From positions 1 to 37,649 of the forward strand of contig CAKNLF010000011.1 in assembly GCA_930989305.1 (NCBI GenBank): 37,649 bases of DNA, given 5' to 3'. This stretch comes from an uncultured Roseburia sp. GTDB taxonomy: Bacteria > Bacillota > Clostridia > Lachnospirales > Lachnospiraceae. This document shows positions 7,606-16,112 of this stretch, one piece after another. Numbering within the stretch: position 1 is the stretch's first letter; the number at the start of each line of letters is the position of its first letter. The notes below the pieces were generated by a model. The model did no database searches. It worked only from the letters and a program-made list of their open reading frames with translations, and was not told the origin of the DNA. The translations under genes were made by a program, and so were the position numbers.

Positions 7606-8445
7606 TTATTTTTCTATCCGGATATCCTGATAATAATAATTCAGGATTTCTCTGTAATCCTTTCCCTCCTTTGCCATTTCATTCGCTCCGTACTGGCTCA
7701 TTCCAAGACCATGTCCCAGCCCTTTTACCGTAATCCTCACTCTTCCCTCAAGCTGAGAAAAATAAAAGCATGCAGACGGCAGTCCCAGCGCCGCTCTCAC
7801 TGCCTCTCCGTTCAATGTAATTTCTCCGTACTGTATTTTTGTCACATAACCGGCACTGTCTCTTTCCTGGATCTTCAGGCTGTCCGGCAGTTTTTCTGGA
7901 TCTACTTTTTCCTTCTCCAGCAAAGGTTCCAATTTCCCGGCCATTTCTTTCTTTTCCATATAGACAATGGTCAGATACTCTTCCGCTTTAATATCCTGGC
8001 TGCTGTCAACACTGGCCAGATAGGTCTTGTCCTCCTGACCGGGCACTTCCGCCGCGTTTCTTGTGCGCCTGCTGCTGACTGCATGATAGGCGGCGTCAAT
8101 AGGTTCGCCTTTACAGGTAAGGATTTCTCCTCTGGTATCTTCTACGCAGAATGTGATCCTGTCCAGATTTTCTTTCAGATTGTCCTCATTTTCTTTTATT
8201 TCCATATCCGGATCCCGATACAGGTTTGTCCGGGCGATCACCGCCTGGGCTTTCAGTGCTTCCGTCTCATAGCTTCCCGGCATCTCCTCAGATACAAGGC
8301 GGATGACCTTTTTTTCCGTATCAGAAAGTTCCCTTCCGGCAAAGCCGGACAGCAGCCCCTCTCCCTGGAAATAAATCGTCAGCAGACAGGGGACAAAAAG
8401 GATTAAAATAAAAACCGCGCCATAGAGTTTCAACTTTTCTTTCAT
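7606..8445 (-). CDS. spoIID: Stage II sporulation protein D, lytic transglycosylase
   Basis: The 279-aa protein has one N-terminal membrane anchor (about 7-27) and then the SpoIID domain: an EEMPGSYETEALKAQAV block (53-69) containing the family's catalytic Glu region, and the family's C-terminal signature KGLGHGLGMSQYGANEMA. SpoIID cleaves peptidoglycan glycan strands during engulfment, working with SpoIIP and SpoIIM in the mother cell. Neither partner is in the window. It lies 27 bases after rsmA with a weak ribosome site (AGAGTAG), so a sporulation promoter inside or after rsmA is possible but was not found. Confidence 0.93.
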   Translation of the reverse strand: MKEKLKLYGAVFILILFVPCLLTIYFQGEGLLSGFAGRELSDTEKKVIRLVSEEMPGSYETEALKAQAVIARTNLYRDPDMEIKENEDNLKENLDRITFCVEDTRGEILTCKGEPIDAAYHAVSSRRTRNAAEVPGQEDKTYLASVDSSQDIKAEEYLTIVYMEKKEMAGKLEPLLEKEKVDPEKLPDSLKIQERDSAGYVTKIQYGEITLNGEAVRAALGLPSACFYFSQLEGRVRITVKGLGHGLGMSQYGANEMAKEGKDYREILNYYYQDIRIEK

Positions 8446-8472
8446 GTTCTACTCTATGACGCGTTTTTTATA

Positions 8473-9345
8473 TTATGCCTTGATTTTTTCACCAATAATA
8501 TTGGAAAGCCGCGCAAACTCTTCCAGCGTCAGCGCTTCTCCCCGCACCGTAAGAGGTCTTCCCAGTTCCTCTATGGCTCCCTCGATCTGTTCTTTGTCCA
8601 GCGGGATAGTCCCGGCGTTTTTCAGTCCGTTCACAAGAGTCTTCCTGCGCTGGTTAAAAGACGCCCGGATCAGATCAAACATCAATTTTTCATCTTCCAC
8701 CTCTACCGGCGGTTTTTTATGTCCGGTCAGCCGGATGACCGCGGATCCCACCTTGGGTCTTGGCATAAAACAGTTAGGCGGTACGTTTGCCACGATCTCA
8801 GGCAGAGCGTAATACTGCACTGCCAGAGATAACGCTCCGTAGTCCTTGGATCCCGGTCCGGTCTTCATCCGGTCCGCAACTTCCTTCTGGACCATGATAG
8901 TAATACTGTCCACCGGAACCCCGCTTTCAAATAACCCCATGATAATGGGCGTAGTAATATAATAAGGCAGATTTGCCACTACTTTTATGGGTTTCCCGGC
9001 ATTTTTCTCCACAGCCAGACGCCTGATATCCAGTTTCAGGATATCCTGGTTGATCACTTCCACATTGTGGTATTCCTGCAGAGTATCTTCCAAAATGGGG
9101 ATCAGCGCCCGGTCGATCTCCACTGCCGTTACTTCCCTTGCCGCCTCGCACAGATACTGGGTCATCGTCCCGATCCCCGGTCCGATTTCCAGTACAAAGT
9201 CTTCCTTCGTTACTCCCGCTTCCCGGATGATCTTTTCCAGAACATGAGGATCGATAAGAAAATTCTGTCCATATTTTTTCTGAAATACAAAATGATATTT
9301 ATTTAAAACCGCAATGGTTTCCTGCGGATTTCCCAGTTTTGCCAT
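8473..9345 (-). CDS. rsmA: 16S rRNA (adenine1518/1519-N6)-dimethyltransferase
   Basis: This 290-aa protein (KsgA family) dimethylates two adjacent adenines in helix 45 of 16S rRNA late in 30S assembly, using S-adenosylmethionine. The sequence shows QNFLIDPHVLEKI, the SAM-binding LEIGPGIGTMTQYL, and the catalytic NLPYYITTP motif, with a C-terminal domain (RRKTLVNGLKN). The length is normal. It follows tatD in the metG operon; the small RNase M5 gene (rnmV), often found between these two in Firmicutes, is absent here. An inverted repeat spans the gap just upstream of its ribosome site. Confidence 0.96.
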   Translation of the reverse strand: MAKLGNPQETIAVLNKYHFVFQKKYGQNFLIDPHVLEKIIREAGVTKEDFVLEIGPGIGTMTQYLCEAAREVTAVEIDRALIPILEDTLQEYHNVEVINQDILKLDIRRLAVEKNAGKPIKVVANLPYYITTPIIMGLFESGVPVDSITIMVQKEVADRMKTGPGSKDYGALSLAVQYYALPEIVANVPPNCFMPRPKVGSAVIRLTGHKKPPVEVEDEKLMFDLIRASFNQRRKTLVNGLKNAGTIPLDKEQIEGAIEELGRPLTVRGEALTLEEFARLSNIIGEKIKA

Positions 9346-9359
9346 GCTTTTCCCTTTCC

Positions 9360-9386
9360 CCTGACAAAATCCATCCTTTTGTCAGG
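9360..9386. repeat. Perfect 10-bp inverted repeat between tatD and rsmA
   Basis: CCTGACAAAA and TTTTGTCAGG with a 7-base loop. The tatD stop codon (TGA, 9384-9382) lies inside the stem and the rsmA ribosome site (GGGGAAAGGG) begins at its end. No U-tail follows, so it is better read as an RNA processing or translation-coupling hairpin than as a terminator. Confidence 0.6.
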
Positions 9387-10170
9387 ATTCTGCTGCGCCG
9401 GCTTTGCGGAACAGTCTTGTGGCGTTTTCAGTTGTGATGCTTATAACCGCTTCTCTGGAAAGACCTTTCAGTTCTCCGATCTTTTCCGCCACCAAAGGCA
9501 GATACAAAGAAGAATTTCTCTTTCCTCTGTAAGGCTCCGGCGCCATATAGGGGCAGTCGGTTTCCAGCAGGATCTTTTCCGCAGGAATGGCTTCCACTGC
9601 CTCCTTCAGTTTTCTGGCGTTTTTGAAGGTAACTACCCCGCCTACTCCAATGTAATATCCCATTTTGACATATTCCAGCGCCATTTCTTCGGAATAGGAA
9701 TAACAGTGGATTACTCCCCGGATCCCCTTTTGGGAAGCCTCTTTCATGATCTCCATCGTATCCTGAGCCGCGTCTCTGGAATGAATAATCACCGGAAGGC
9801 CTGTCCGCTCTGCCAGTTCCAGCTGACGCCGGAACCAGTATTTCTGCTGTTTTCGGATCTCCGGATCTTTTTCCCAGTAATAATCCAGGCCGATCTCTCC
9901 CACAGCAACGGTCTTCGGATGAGCAGCCATTTCTTCGATCCACTTCAGGCTTTCCTCGTTCAGGCCGCTGATATCGCTGGGATGGACTCCCAGGGCGCCG
10001 TATATAAAATCATAGGTTTCCATCAGCTTTACAGTCTCTTTGCATGATTCCACCGAAGATCCTACATTGATGATGGTTCCGATTCCATTTTCTTTCATAG
10101 AAGCAAGAAGCTGTTCTCTATCCGGATCAAATCTCTCGCTTTCATAATGGGCATGACTTTCAAAAATCAT
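9382..10170 (-). CDS. tatD: TatD-family metal-dependent hydrolase (DNase)
   Basis: The 262-aa TIM-barrel amidohydrolase-like protein carries all the metal ligands of the family: HAH near residue 6, GEIGLDYYW, VIIHSRDA, VIHCYSYSE and LLETDCPYMAP. Members are 3'-5' exo- or endonucleases for DNA and some also act as D-amino acyl-tRNA deacylases. It lies 13 bases behind metG in the metG-tatD-rsmA order common in Firmicutes. It is not related in function to the Tat export genes despite the name. Confidence 0.94.
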   Translation of the reverse strand: MIFESHAHYESERFDPDREQLLASMKENGIGTIINVGSSVESCKETVKLMETYDFIYGALGVHPSDISGLNEESLKWIEEMAAHPKTVAVGEIGLDYYWEKDPEIRKQQKYWFRRQLELAERTGLPVIIHSRDAAQDTMEIMKEASQKGIRGVIHCYSYSEEMALEYVKMGYYIGVGGVVTFKNARKLKEAVEAIPAEKILLETDCPYMAPEPYRGKRNSSLYLPLVAEKIGELKGLSREAVISITTENATRLFRKAGAAES

Positions 10171-10183
10171 CTTCCGCCTCCGT

Positions 10184-12160
10184 TTACGCGATCTCAGCGC
10201 CTGATGGCATATCTTTTTCCGGTGTCATCAAAGCCAGATTTCCGTTTTCGTCTTCTGCGCACAAAAGCATTCCTTCCGAAAGAACGCCTGCCAGTTTCGC
10301 AGGTTTCAGATTAACCAGCACCATTACTTTTTTGCCCACCATTTCTTCCGGAGTGTAGTATTTCTTAATGCCGGATACGATTTGTTTTACCTGAGAGCCG
10401 ATCTTTACCTGGGAACAGAGGAGTTTTTTCGATTTTTTCACTTCCTCGCAGGCAATGATCTCTCCTACCTGGAACTGCATTTTTGTAAAATCATCATAGG
10501 TGATCTCATCTTTCGGTTCGATATCAATTCCTTTTTCTTCCGGCTTTTCAGCTGCCTTTACTTCCTGATCCTTCTGTGAAGGATGAAGCTGTTCTACTTT
10601 TTCCATCACTTCTTTGATATCCAGACGGGCAAAAAGGATTTCCGGTTTTTCCGTTACTTTCGTTCCGCTTTCATACAGGCCGAAAGTGCTTAAGTCTTCA
10701 AAATCCCTGTCTTTTCCGTTTACCTGATCCAGGATTTTTCTGGAAGTCCCAGGCATGAAGCTCTTCAGCAGACTGGCGCCGATACAGATACTTTCCGTCA
10801 GGTTATAAAGGACTGTAGCCAGTCTGTCCTGCTTGTTTTCATCTTTTGCCAGCACCCATGGGGTTGTTTCATCAATATATTTGTTGCAGCGTCTGAACAG
10901 GGCGAATACTTCCGTAATGGCATCCGCTACACGCAGATTTTCCATTTTTTCCGCCACACGTCCTTTTGTGCCTGTCACAAAAGCTTTCAGATCCGCGTCT
11001 ACTGTATCTTTTACTCCTTTATCGCAGACTTCACCGCCAAAATATTTGTTACTCATGGAAATAGTCCGGTTTACAAGATTGCCCAGGGTATTGGCCAGAT
11101 CAGAATTGATCCGCTCTACCAGCAGTTCCCAGGAGATCACGCCATCATTATCATAAGGCATTTCGTGAAGGACAAAATATCGGACAGCATCCACTCCAAA
11201 CATTTCCACCAGATCGTCGGCATACAGAACATTTCCTTTGGATTTGCTCATTTTTCCGTCTCCCTGGAGCAGCCACGGATGACCGAATACCTGTTTCGGC
11301 AGGGGCAGATCCAGAGCCATCAGAAAGATCGGCCAGTAAATCGTATGGAAGCGGATAATGTCCTTTCCGATCAAATGAAGATCCGCCGGCCAGTTTTTCT
11401 TAAACAGGTCGCTGGAATTTCCGTCCGCGTCATATCCGATTTTTGTAATATAGTTAGTGAGCGCGTCCAGCCATACATATACCACATGTTTCGGGTCAAA
11501 ATCCACCGGAATTCCCCAGGAAAAAGAGGTTCTGGATACGCACAGATCCTGCAGGCCCGGAAGAAGGAAGTTGTTCATCATTTCATTTTTTCTGGACACC
11601 GGCTGAATAAATTCCGGATGTTCGTTAATATACTGGATCAGCCGGTCCGCGTATTTGCTCATTTTAAAGAAATAAGCCTCTTCTTTCGCCGGCTGCACTT
11701 CCCTGCCGCAGTCCGGACATTTGCCGTCCACAAGCTGGGATTCCGTAAAGAAAGACTCGCAGGGGGTACAATAAAGTCCTTCGTAATATCCTTTGTAAAT
11801 ATCTCCCTGTTCATAGAGTTTTTTAAAGATCTTCTGTACCTGTTTTTCATGATCCTCATCTGTAGTACGGACAAAATTGTCATAAGATGTATCCATCAGA
11901 TCCCAGATCCGTTTGATTTCCCCGGCTACCCGGTCTACAAACTCTTTTGGGGTCACGCCCTGCTCCTGGGCTTTCAGTTCGATCTTCTGTCCGTGTTCGT
12001 CAGAACCGGTCTGGAAATACACGTCATAGCCTTCCTGTCTTTTATAACGGGCAATTGCGTCCGCCAGAACGATTTCGTAGGTATTTCCAATATGAGGCTT
12101 GCCTGAAGTATAGGCAATGGCTGTTGTCAGATAATATTTTCCTTTACATTTCTTGCACAT
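10184..12160 (-). CDS. metG: Methionyl-tRNA synthetase
   Basis: The 658-aa class I synthetase charges initiator and elongator tRNA-Met. The HIGH motif appears as PHIGN near residue 20, KMSKS as DGKMSKSKGN near 305, and one zinc knuckle (CTPCES ... CPDCG) lies in residues 130-150. The C-terminal 105 residues form the EMAP-type tRNA-binding domain (MQFQVGEIIACEEV). The ATG follows AAAGGAG by 10 bases. Expression is set by the T-box leader upstream, and the downstream genes tatD and rsmA are packed behind it. Confidence 0.97.
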   Translation of the reverse strand: MCKKCKGKYYLTTAIAYTSGKPHIGNTYEIVLADAIARYKRQEGYDVYFQTGSDEHGQKIELKAQEQGVTPKEFVDRVAGEIKRIWDLMDTSYDNFVRTTDEDHEKQVQKIFKKLYEQGDIYKGYYEGLYCTPCESFFTESQLVDGKCPDCGREVQPAKEEAYFFKMSKYADRLIQYINEHPEFIQPVSRKNEMMNNFLLPGLQDLCVSRTSFSWGIPVDFDPKHVVYVWLDALTNYITKIGYDADGNSSDLFKKNWPADLHLIGKDIIRFHTIYWPIFLMALDLPLPKQVFGHPWLLQGDGKMSKSKGNVLYADDLVEMFGVDAVRYFVLHEMPYDNDGVISWELLVERINSDLANTLGNLVNRTISMSNKYFGGEVCDKGVKDTVDADLKAFVTGTKGRVAEKMENLRVADAITEVFALFRRCNKYIDETTPWVLAKDENKQDRLATVLYNLTESICIGASLLKSFMPGTSRKILDQVNGKDRDFEDLSTFGLYESGTKVTEKPEILFARLDIKEVMEKVEQLHPSQKDQEVKAAEKPEEKGIDIEPKDEITYDDFTKMQFQVGEIIACEEVKKSKKLLCSQVKIGSQVKQIVSGIKKYYTPEEMVGKKVMVLVNLKPAKLAGVLSEGMLLCAEDENGNLALMTPEKDMPSGAEIA

Positions 12161-12184
12161 GCTCTTCTCTCTCCTTTATGAAAT

Positions 12185-12501
12185 AAAAAACTCCCGTCCT
12201 TTAAAAGGACGAGAGCCGTAATCCCGTGTTACCACCTTAATTCGCTGCTGCCTTGCGGCAGCAACCTCTGCAGGTATCCATTTCAATACCCTGCGCTGTA
12301 ACAGGCGCTCCTGTCAGGACTTATCCCGGATACATGTCCTTTAAACTTTTTTAACTTTCTTGGACATCCTTCCGCAGTTCATTCCTGCCACTCCAAAGCC
12401 ATCTTCTATCTGCTTTCCGCTCGTTTCTCTCAGCCATGAAAACGTCTCTGTCAGCTTCTGTCAGATATACTTTCTTTTTCTCAGTGTTTATATATGAATC
12501 T
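12185..12501 (-). promoter_or_regulatory. T-box riboswitch, methionine specifier, upstream of metG
   Basis: The leader has the T-box core AAGGTGGTAACACGGGA (12238-12222) and a terminator CTC(T)CGTCC/GGACGGGAG with six T (12215-12185). In stem I, AGTA is followed by TATCTG, which pairs with CAGATA; the facing strand then reads GAAG-ATG-G, giving an ATG (Met) specifier at 12402-12400. Lower helices AAAG/CTTT and CACT/AGTG fit the usual stem I base. The UGGU bulge fits the ACCA end of uncharged tRNA-Met. Uncharged tRNA would stabilise the antiterminator and turn metG on. Confidence 0.92.
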
Positions 12502-12507
12502 GTACAA

Positions 12508-12536
12508 ATCCTATCACAGCCTTTTCCAAAAGTCAA
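12508..12536 (-). promoter_or_regulatory. Promoter of the metG operon
   Basis: Minus strand: TTGACT (12536-12531), 17-bp spacer, TAGGAT (12513-12508), directly after the stop codon of the histidine kinase gene. Confidence 0.8.
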
Positions 12537-12553
12537 ATATCCTTCTTTGTTTT

Positions 12554-13624
12554 TCATTCAAACGATTCCACAGAAAGCGTCACGTAAAATGCCGTCCCTT
12601 TTCCCGGCGTACTCTCCACCCGGATCTCTCCGCCCAGAATTTCCAAAACCCTTTTTACCAAGGCCAGTCCCAGGCCATTTCCCTCTGAGGCGTGCGATTC
12701 GTCCGCCTGGTAAAATTTATCAAAAATATGGGCTTCCTGTTTCTTTTCAATCCCCGGTCCGTTATCTTCAATTTTTACCGTCAGTTTGTTTTTCTCCTTT
12801 CGGGAACACAGAAAAATCCGCCCTCCTTTAGGTGTAAACTTGACAGCGTTTGAAATCAGATTATTCCAGACAATATCCAGCAGGTCATCGTCGGAGCACA
12901 ATATAATATCCTCCACATCAATTGTAAAATCAATCCCTTTTTCTTCCCACTGGCTCATATACCCCAGCGCGCATCTCCTCAGCTGCTCCCCTATGGGATA
13001 TGAATGCTTTACCGGACGGACCTCCTGATTTTCCAGTTTATTCAATTTCAGAATATTGGATATCATCCTGCTGAGCGTCTGGGTAGCCCGGATGACAGTG
13101 CCTGCGTATTCTTTTCTGCGCAAAGCGTCAAGTTCCGGATCTTTCAGAGCCATGGAATAGCATTGGATCACAGACAGGGGGGATTTTAATTCATGAGAAA
13201 CATTTGATATAAAATCATTTTTCAATATTTCTGTACTCTGGAGTTCCCTTGCCATTGTGTTGAAATCTTCGATCAATACTTCGATTTCATCTTTTCTTCC
13301 GTCCTTCCTGATGGGACTCAGACGAATAGAAAAATCACCTTCCGCCACCTGTTTGGCGGCTTTCGCCACCATCCGCAGAGGTTTCCCGTAAATCTGCTTT
13401 TGCACCACACTGAATAAAATTGTAAGGATCAGTCCCGTAAAAAACAAATAAAAAACAATAACACTTATCATTACTCCTTTATTCTCCCCCAGTCCCTTTA
13501 TGATAAAATACTGGGCAATAATAAGACAATACAGAATCAGATACAGGATCAGCAGAACCTTCCAGCTGATAAACGGAGCGTTAATACGCTGATCCTGCTT
13601 CTGTTTTTTCTGAAATTTCATCAC
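12554..13624 (-). CDS. Membrane sensor histidine kinase
   Basis: The 356-aa kinase has two membrane spans (about 22-45 and 52-74) separated by only a few residues, so it has almost no external sensor domain and probably senses within the membrane or through a partner. A HAMP segment (about 75-130), the HisKA motif VSHELKSPLS with phospho-acceptor His144, and a HATPase_c domain with N, G1 and G2 boxes (NLISNAVKF, DNGPGIE, GNGLGLALV) follow. It sits 12 bases behind its response regulator and has AAAGGAG before the ATG. Confidence 0.94.
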   Translation of the reverse strand: MMKFQKKQKQDQRINAPFISWKVLLILYLILYCLIIAQYFIIKGLGENKGVMISVIVFYLFFTGLILTILFSVVQKQIYGKPLRMVAKAAKQVAEGDFSIRLSPIRKDGRKDEIEVLIEDFNTMARELQSTEILKNDFISNVSHELKSPLSVIQCYSMALKDPELDALRRKEYAGTVIRATQTLSRMISNILKLNKLENQEVRPVKHSYPIGEQLRRCALGYMSQWEEKGIDFTIDVEDIILCSDDDLLDIVWNNLISNAVKFTPKGGRIFLCSRKEKNKLTVKIEDNGPGIEKKQEAHIFDKFYQADESHASEGNGLGLALVKRVLEILGGEIRVESTPGKGTAFYVTLSVESFE

Positions 13625-13636
13625 TCCCGGTCTCCT

Positions 13637-14314
13637 TTACGGTTCTTTTATAACGGCTTTGTATCCGAATCCATGTACTGTAACTATTTCAAAACTGTCG
13701 CATCCTTCAAATTTTTTGCGCAGCTTTGTAATATAAACATCTACGCTGCGCAGACTGCTTTCGCTGGCGGAGGCCCAGTATTCGTTCAGCAGTTCGCTTC
13801 TCGTAAAAATTTTTTTCGGATAAGACAGCAGCTTATACAGGATCTGAAATTCTTTCGGCATAATCGCAATCTCTTCTCCATCCACAAAAGCTGACATTTC
13901 ATCTCTGATCAGCAGCAGTTTTCCGATTTTCAGCTCATTTCTGCTGTTAATCTGCGAACGCTGCAGCAGGGCGTTCACACGCAGAAGCAGTTCTTCCAGA
14001 TCAACAGGCTTTACCATATAGTCATCAATCCCCGCTCCAAATCCCCTTTTTTTCGATACGGTATCATCCAGAGCAGAAACAAACAGGATCGGAATATTGG
14101 CATCTGTTTCTCGTACTGTCTGCGCAAAATCAATCCCGTTTACTTTTGGCATCATAATATCAGATATGAGCAGATCATATGTTTTTTTATACAGCAAATC
14201 ATAGGCCTCTTTCGGATTCAGGCAGCCTTCCGCCTGAAAATGATTCTTATTCAGATATTCACAAACAATCTGATTAAATCGGATATCGTCTTCCACTACA
14301 AGAATATGATTCAC
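13637..14314 (-). CDS. OmpR-family response regulator
   Basis: The 225-aa protein has a receiver domain with acidic pocket EDD (8-10), phospho-acceptor Asp52 in LLISDIMMP, Thr/Ser near 85 and Lys in MVKP. The C-terminal winged helix (SLRSVDVYITKLRKKFEG ... VHGFGYKA) is of the OmpR/PhoB type. It forms a two-gene unit with the kinase downstream. No target gene in the window is evident; the radical SAM gene lies 92 bases upstream on the same strand. A TATAAT stands in that gap without a good -35 box. Confidence 0.95.
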   Translation of the reverse strand: MNHILVVEDDIRFNQIVCEYLNKNHFQAEGCLNPKEAYDLLYKKTYDLLISDIMMPKVNGIDFAQTVRETDANIPILFVSALDDTVSKKRGFGAGIDDYMVKPVDLEELLLRVNALLQRSQINSRNELKIGKLLLIRDEMSAFVDGEEIAIMPKEFQILYKLLSYPKKIFTRSELLNEYWASASESSLRSVDVYITKLRKKFEGCDSFEIVTVHGFGYKAVIKEP

Positions 14315-14406
14315 CTGTGCTTCCTCCTTTTTCCTGAAATATCTCTGAGTTTCAACGGAGATTCCGTAGTATTATAACATGCTCAGATAAATATTTCCTC
14401 TGATCA

Positions 14407-15891
14407 TCAAGTCTGATCCGAAGGCAGACATTTTCTGAAATGATATCCGTAAATGGCAAACGTTACCGCTCTGACAAAAGCTTTGGGCCGTTTTTTAATT
14501 GTCCAGCTCAGCAGACTCCAGAATTCTTTCCTATATCGGTCCTTAATCCCTAAGAAGAAACAGGCTCTGAAAAACGCAGACACATCCCCGGCTGTTACAT
14601 TCTGTTTATGAAGATTCCTGGGCCTGTAATTTTTCAAAAATATCTTTACTCGCCTGTAAAAATTCGGGGGGTCGTAAATACTCCGGACTACCTGTTTATA
14701 CCCTGCCAGCAGTTTATTTATTTCCATCTTCGGAACAATATTTGTATTTGTTTCCGTATTGATCCCGGTAAACTCGCTTTTCAGTCTCCCTTCTTTTTTC
14801 ATTCTCTCATACAATTTTGTTCCCGGAGGGGCTGTCAGCAGACCAACCATAGCGGTAACGATCCCGCTTTTCTGGATGAATCGGTACATAGTTTTAAAAA
14901 TTGACTCTTTTTCATGATCAAATCCCAGTATAAATCCACCCTGAACCTGCATTCCATGCTGCTGGATACGCTTTACGCACTCCAGCAGATTTCTCTGGCG
15001 ATTCTGTACCTTCTCGCATTCATCCAGGCAGTCCTGATCCACTGTCTCTATTCCGATAAAAACATTATCAAACCCTGCCTGGGCCATAAGTTTCATCAAT
15101 TCTTCATCATCAGAAAGATTTATAGATACTTCTGTAAAAAAGGTAAAAGGATATTTATGCTTTTTCATCCATCGGGTCATGCCCGGCAGGATTTCTTCTT
15201 TCAGCTGCTTTTTATTTCCAATAAAATTGTCGTCTACAAAAAAGATGCCGCCCCTCCATCCGGTGTTATATATGGCTTCCAGTTCCCCTATTACCTGCAT
15301 AAATGATTTTGTTCTGGGACGGTTTCCAAACAGGGATACAATATTGCAGAATTCACAATGAAAAGGGCATCCTCTGGAATACTGCAGAGTCATCATCGCA
15401 TATTTTTCCTGCTTTAACAAATCCCAGCGGGGAATAGGAGTACTGCTCAGCGGCGGAAAGGATCTGGTGCCATATATATGTTTTGGCTTCTGTTTTTTCA
15501 GGTCTTCCAGAAATTCCGGTATACAGACCTCTCCTTCATATAAAAGCAGATGATCCACCTGGTCATATTTTTCCGGTTCCGTAGAAAAAAGAGGTCCTCC
15601 GCCTATTGTTTTTTTACCTGCCGCCTGACATCTTTCAAGGACTTTTTTTACAGAATCCTGCTGTATATTCATTGCGCTGATCAGAACATAATCCGCCCAT
15701 TGTATGTCTTTGTCCTTCAAAGGTTCCACATTCATGTCCACCAGCTTCAGCGTCCATTCTTCCGGAAGCATAGCCGCTACAGTAAGGATTCCTAATGGAG
15801 GCAGGTTGGATTTTTTATGAATGAACTCCAGCGCATATTTAAAACTCCAAAATGTCACCGGATATTCCGGATAAACCAGCAATACTTTCAT
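14407..15891 (-). CDS. B12-binding-type radical SAM protein with DUF4070-like tail
   Basis: The 494-aa protein starts with a cobalamin-binding-like Rossmann domain (about 1-135, VLLVYPEYP ... GGGPLF), then the radical SAM core with CxxxCxxC at Cys175, Cys179 and Cys182 (RGCPFHCEFC), followed by FFVDDNF and IGIET. The C-terminal part (GFILGFD ... IYDPPNFYRR) fits the DUF4070 class, known from hopanoid-modifying enzymes. Cobalamin radical SAM enzymes often methylate or rearrange unactivated carbons. The substrate cannot be told: no lipid or natural-product genes flank it. The classic DxHxxG B12 motif is not evident, so cobalamin binding is unproven. Confidence 0.88.
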   Translation of the reverse strand: MKVLLVYPEYPVTFWSFKYALEFIHKKSNLPPLGILTVAAMLPEEWTLKLVDMNVEPLKDKDIQWADYVLISAMNIQQDSVKKVLERCQAAGKKTIGGGPLFSTEPEKYDQVDHLLLYEGEVCIPEFLEDLKKQKPKHIYGTRSFPPLSSTPIPRWDLLKQEKYAMMTLQYSRGCPFHCEFCNIVSLFGNRPRTKSFMQVIGELEAIYNTGWRGGIFFVDDNFIGNKKQLKEEILPGMTRWMKKHKYPFTFFTEVSINLSDDEELMKLMAQAGFDNVFIGIETVDQDCLDECEKVQNRQRNLLECVKRIQQHGMQVQGGFILGFDHEKESIFKTMYRFIQKSGIVTAMVGLLTAPPGTKLYERMKKEGRLKSEFTGINTETNTNIVPKMEINKLLAGYKQVVRSIYDPPNFYRRVKIFLKNYRPRNLHKQNVTAGDVSAFFRACFFLGIKDRYRKEFWSLLSWTIKKRPKAFVRAVTFAIYGYHFRKCLPSDQT

Positions 15892-16010
15892 TTTTTCACC
15901 ATTCCTTTATCTGTATTTTGAATGCTATTATAAAGAAGCCCCTTTAATGCTTTTTTATCCAATTGTTAATGAAATACTAAAATTGCTATGTTCCTGATTT
16001 CCTTTCTTTT

Positions 16011-16034
16011 CGGCAGTCTGCCGGCATTTTTTTA
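16011..16034 (+). terminator. Orphan terminator-like hairpin
   Basis: CGGCA-GTC-TGCCG is followed by GCATTTTTTTATTTT on the plus strand. No plus-strand gene lies upstream (the neighbouring gene is divergent), so it may end a very short RNA, or control transcription into the EFR1 gene. The rest of the 15892-16112 gap is A/T-rich with no other gene. Just downstream a TTGACA (16049-16054) and TACAAT occur 21 bases apart, too wide for a firm promoter call. Confidence 0.45.
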
Positions 16035-16112
16035 TTTTCGGGACAAACTTTGACAATTATTTCAATAAATTTGTGCTACAATACTAGAGAATGGTACAAA
16101 GGAGGTTTTTTT

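Noticed and set aside
11165-12106. 313-codon plus-strand frame opposite metG
   Set aside because: Antisense shadow of metG without start signals.
12351-12557. 68-codon minus-strand frame inside the metG leader
   Set aside because: The stretch is fully explained by the T-box stem I and promoter.
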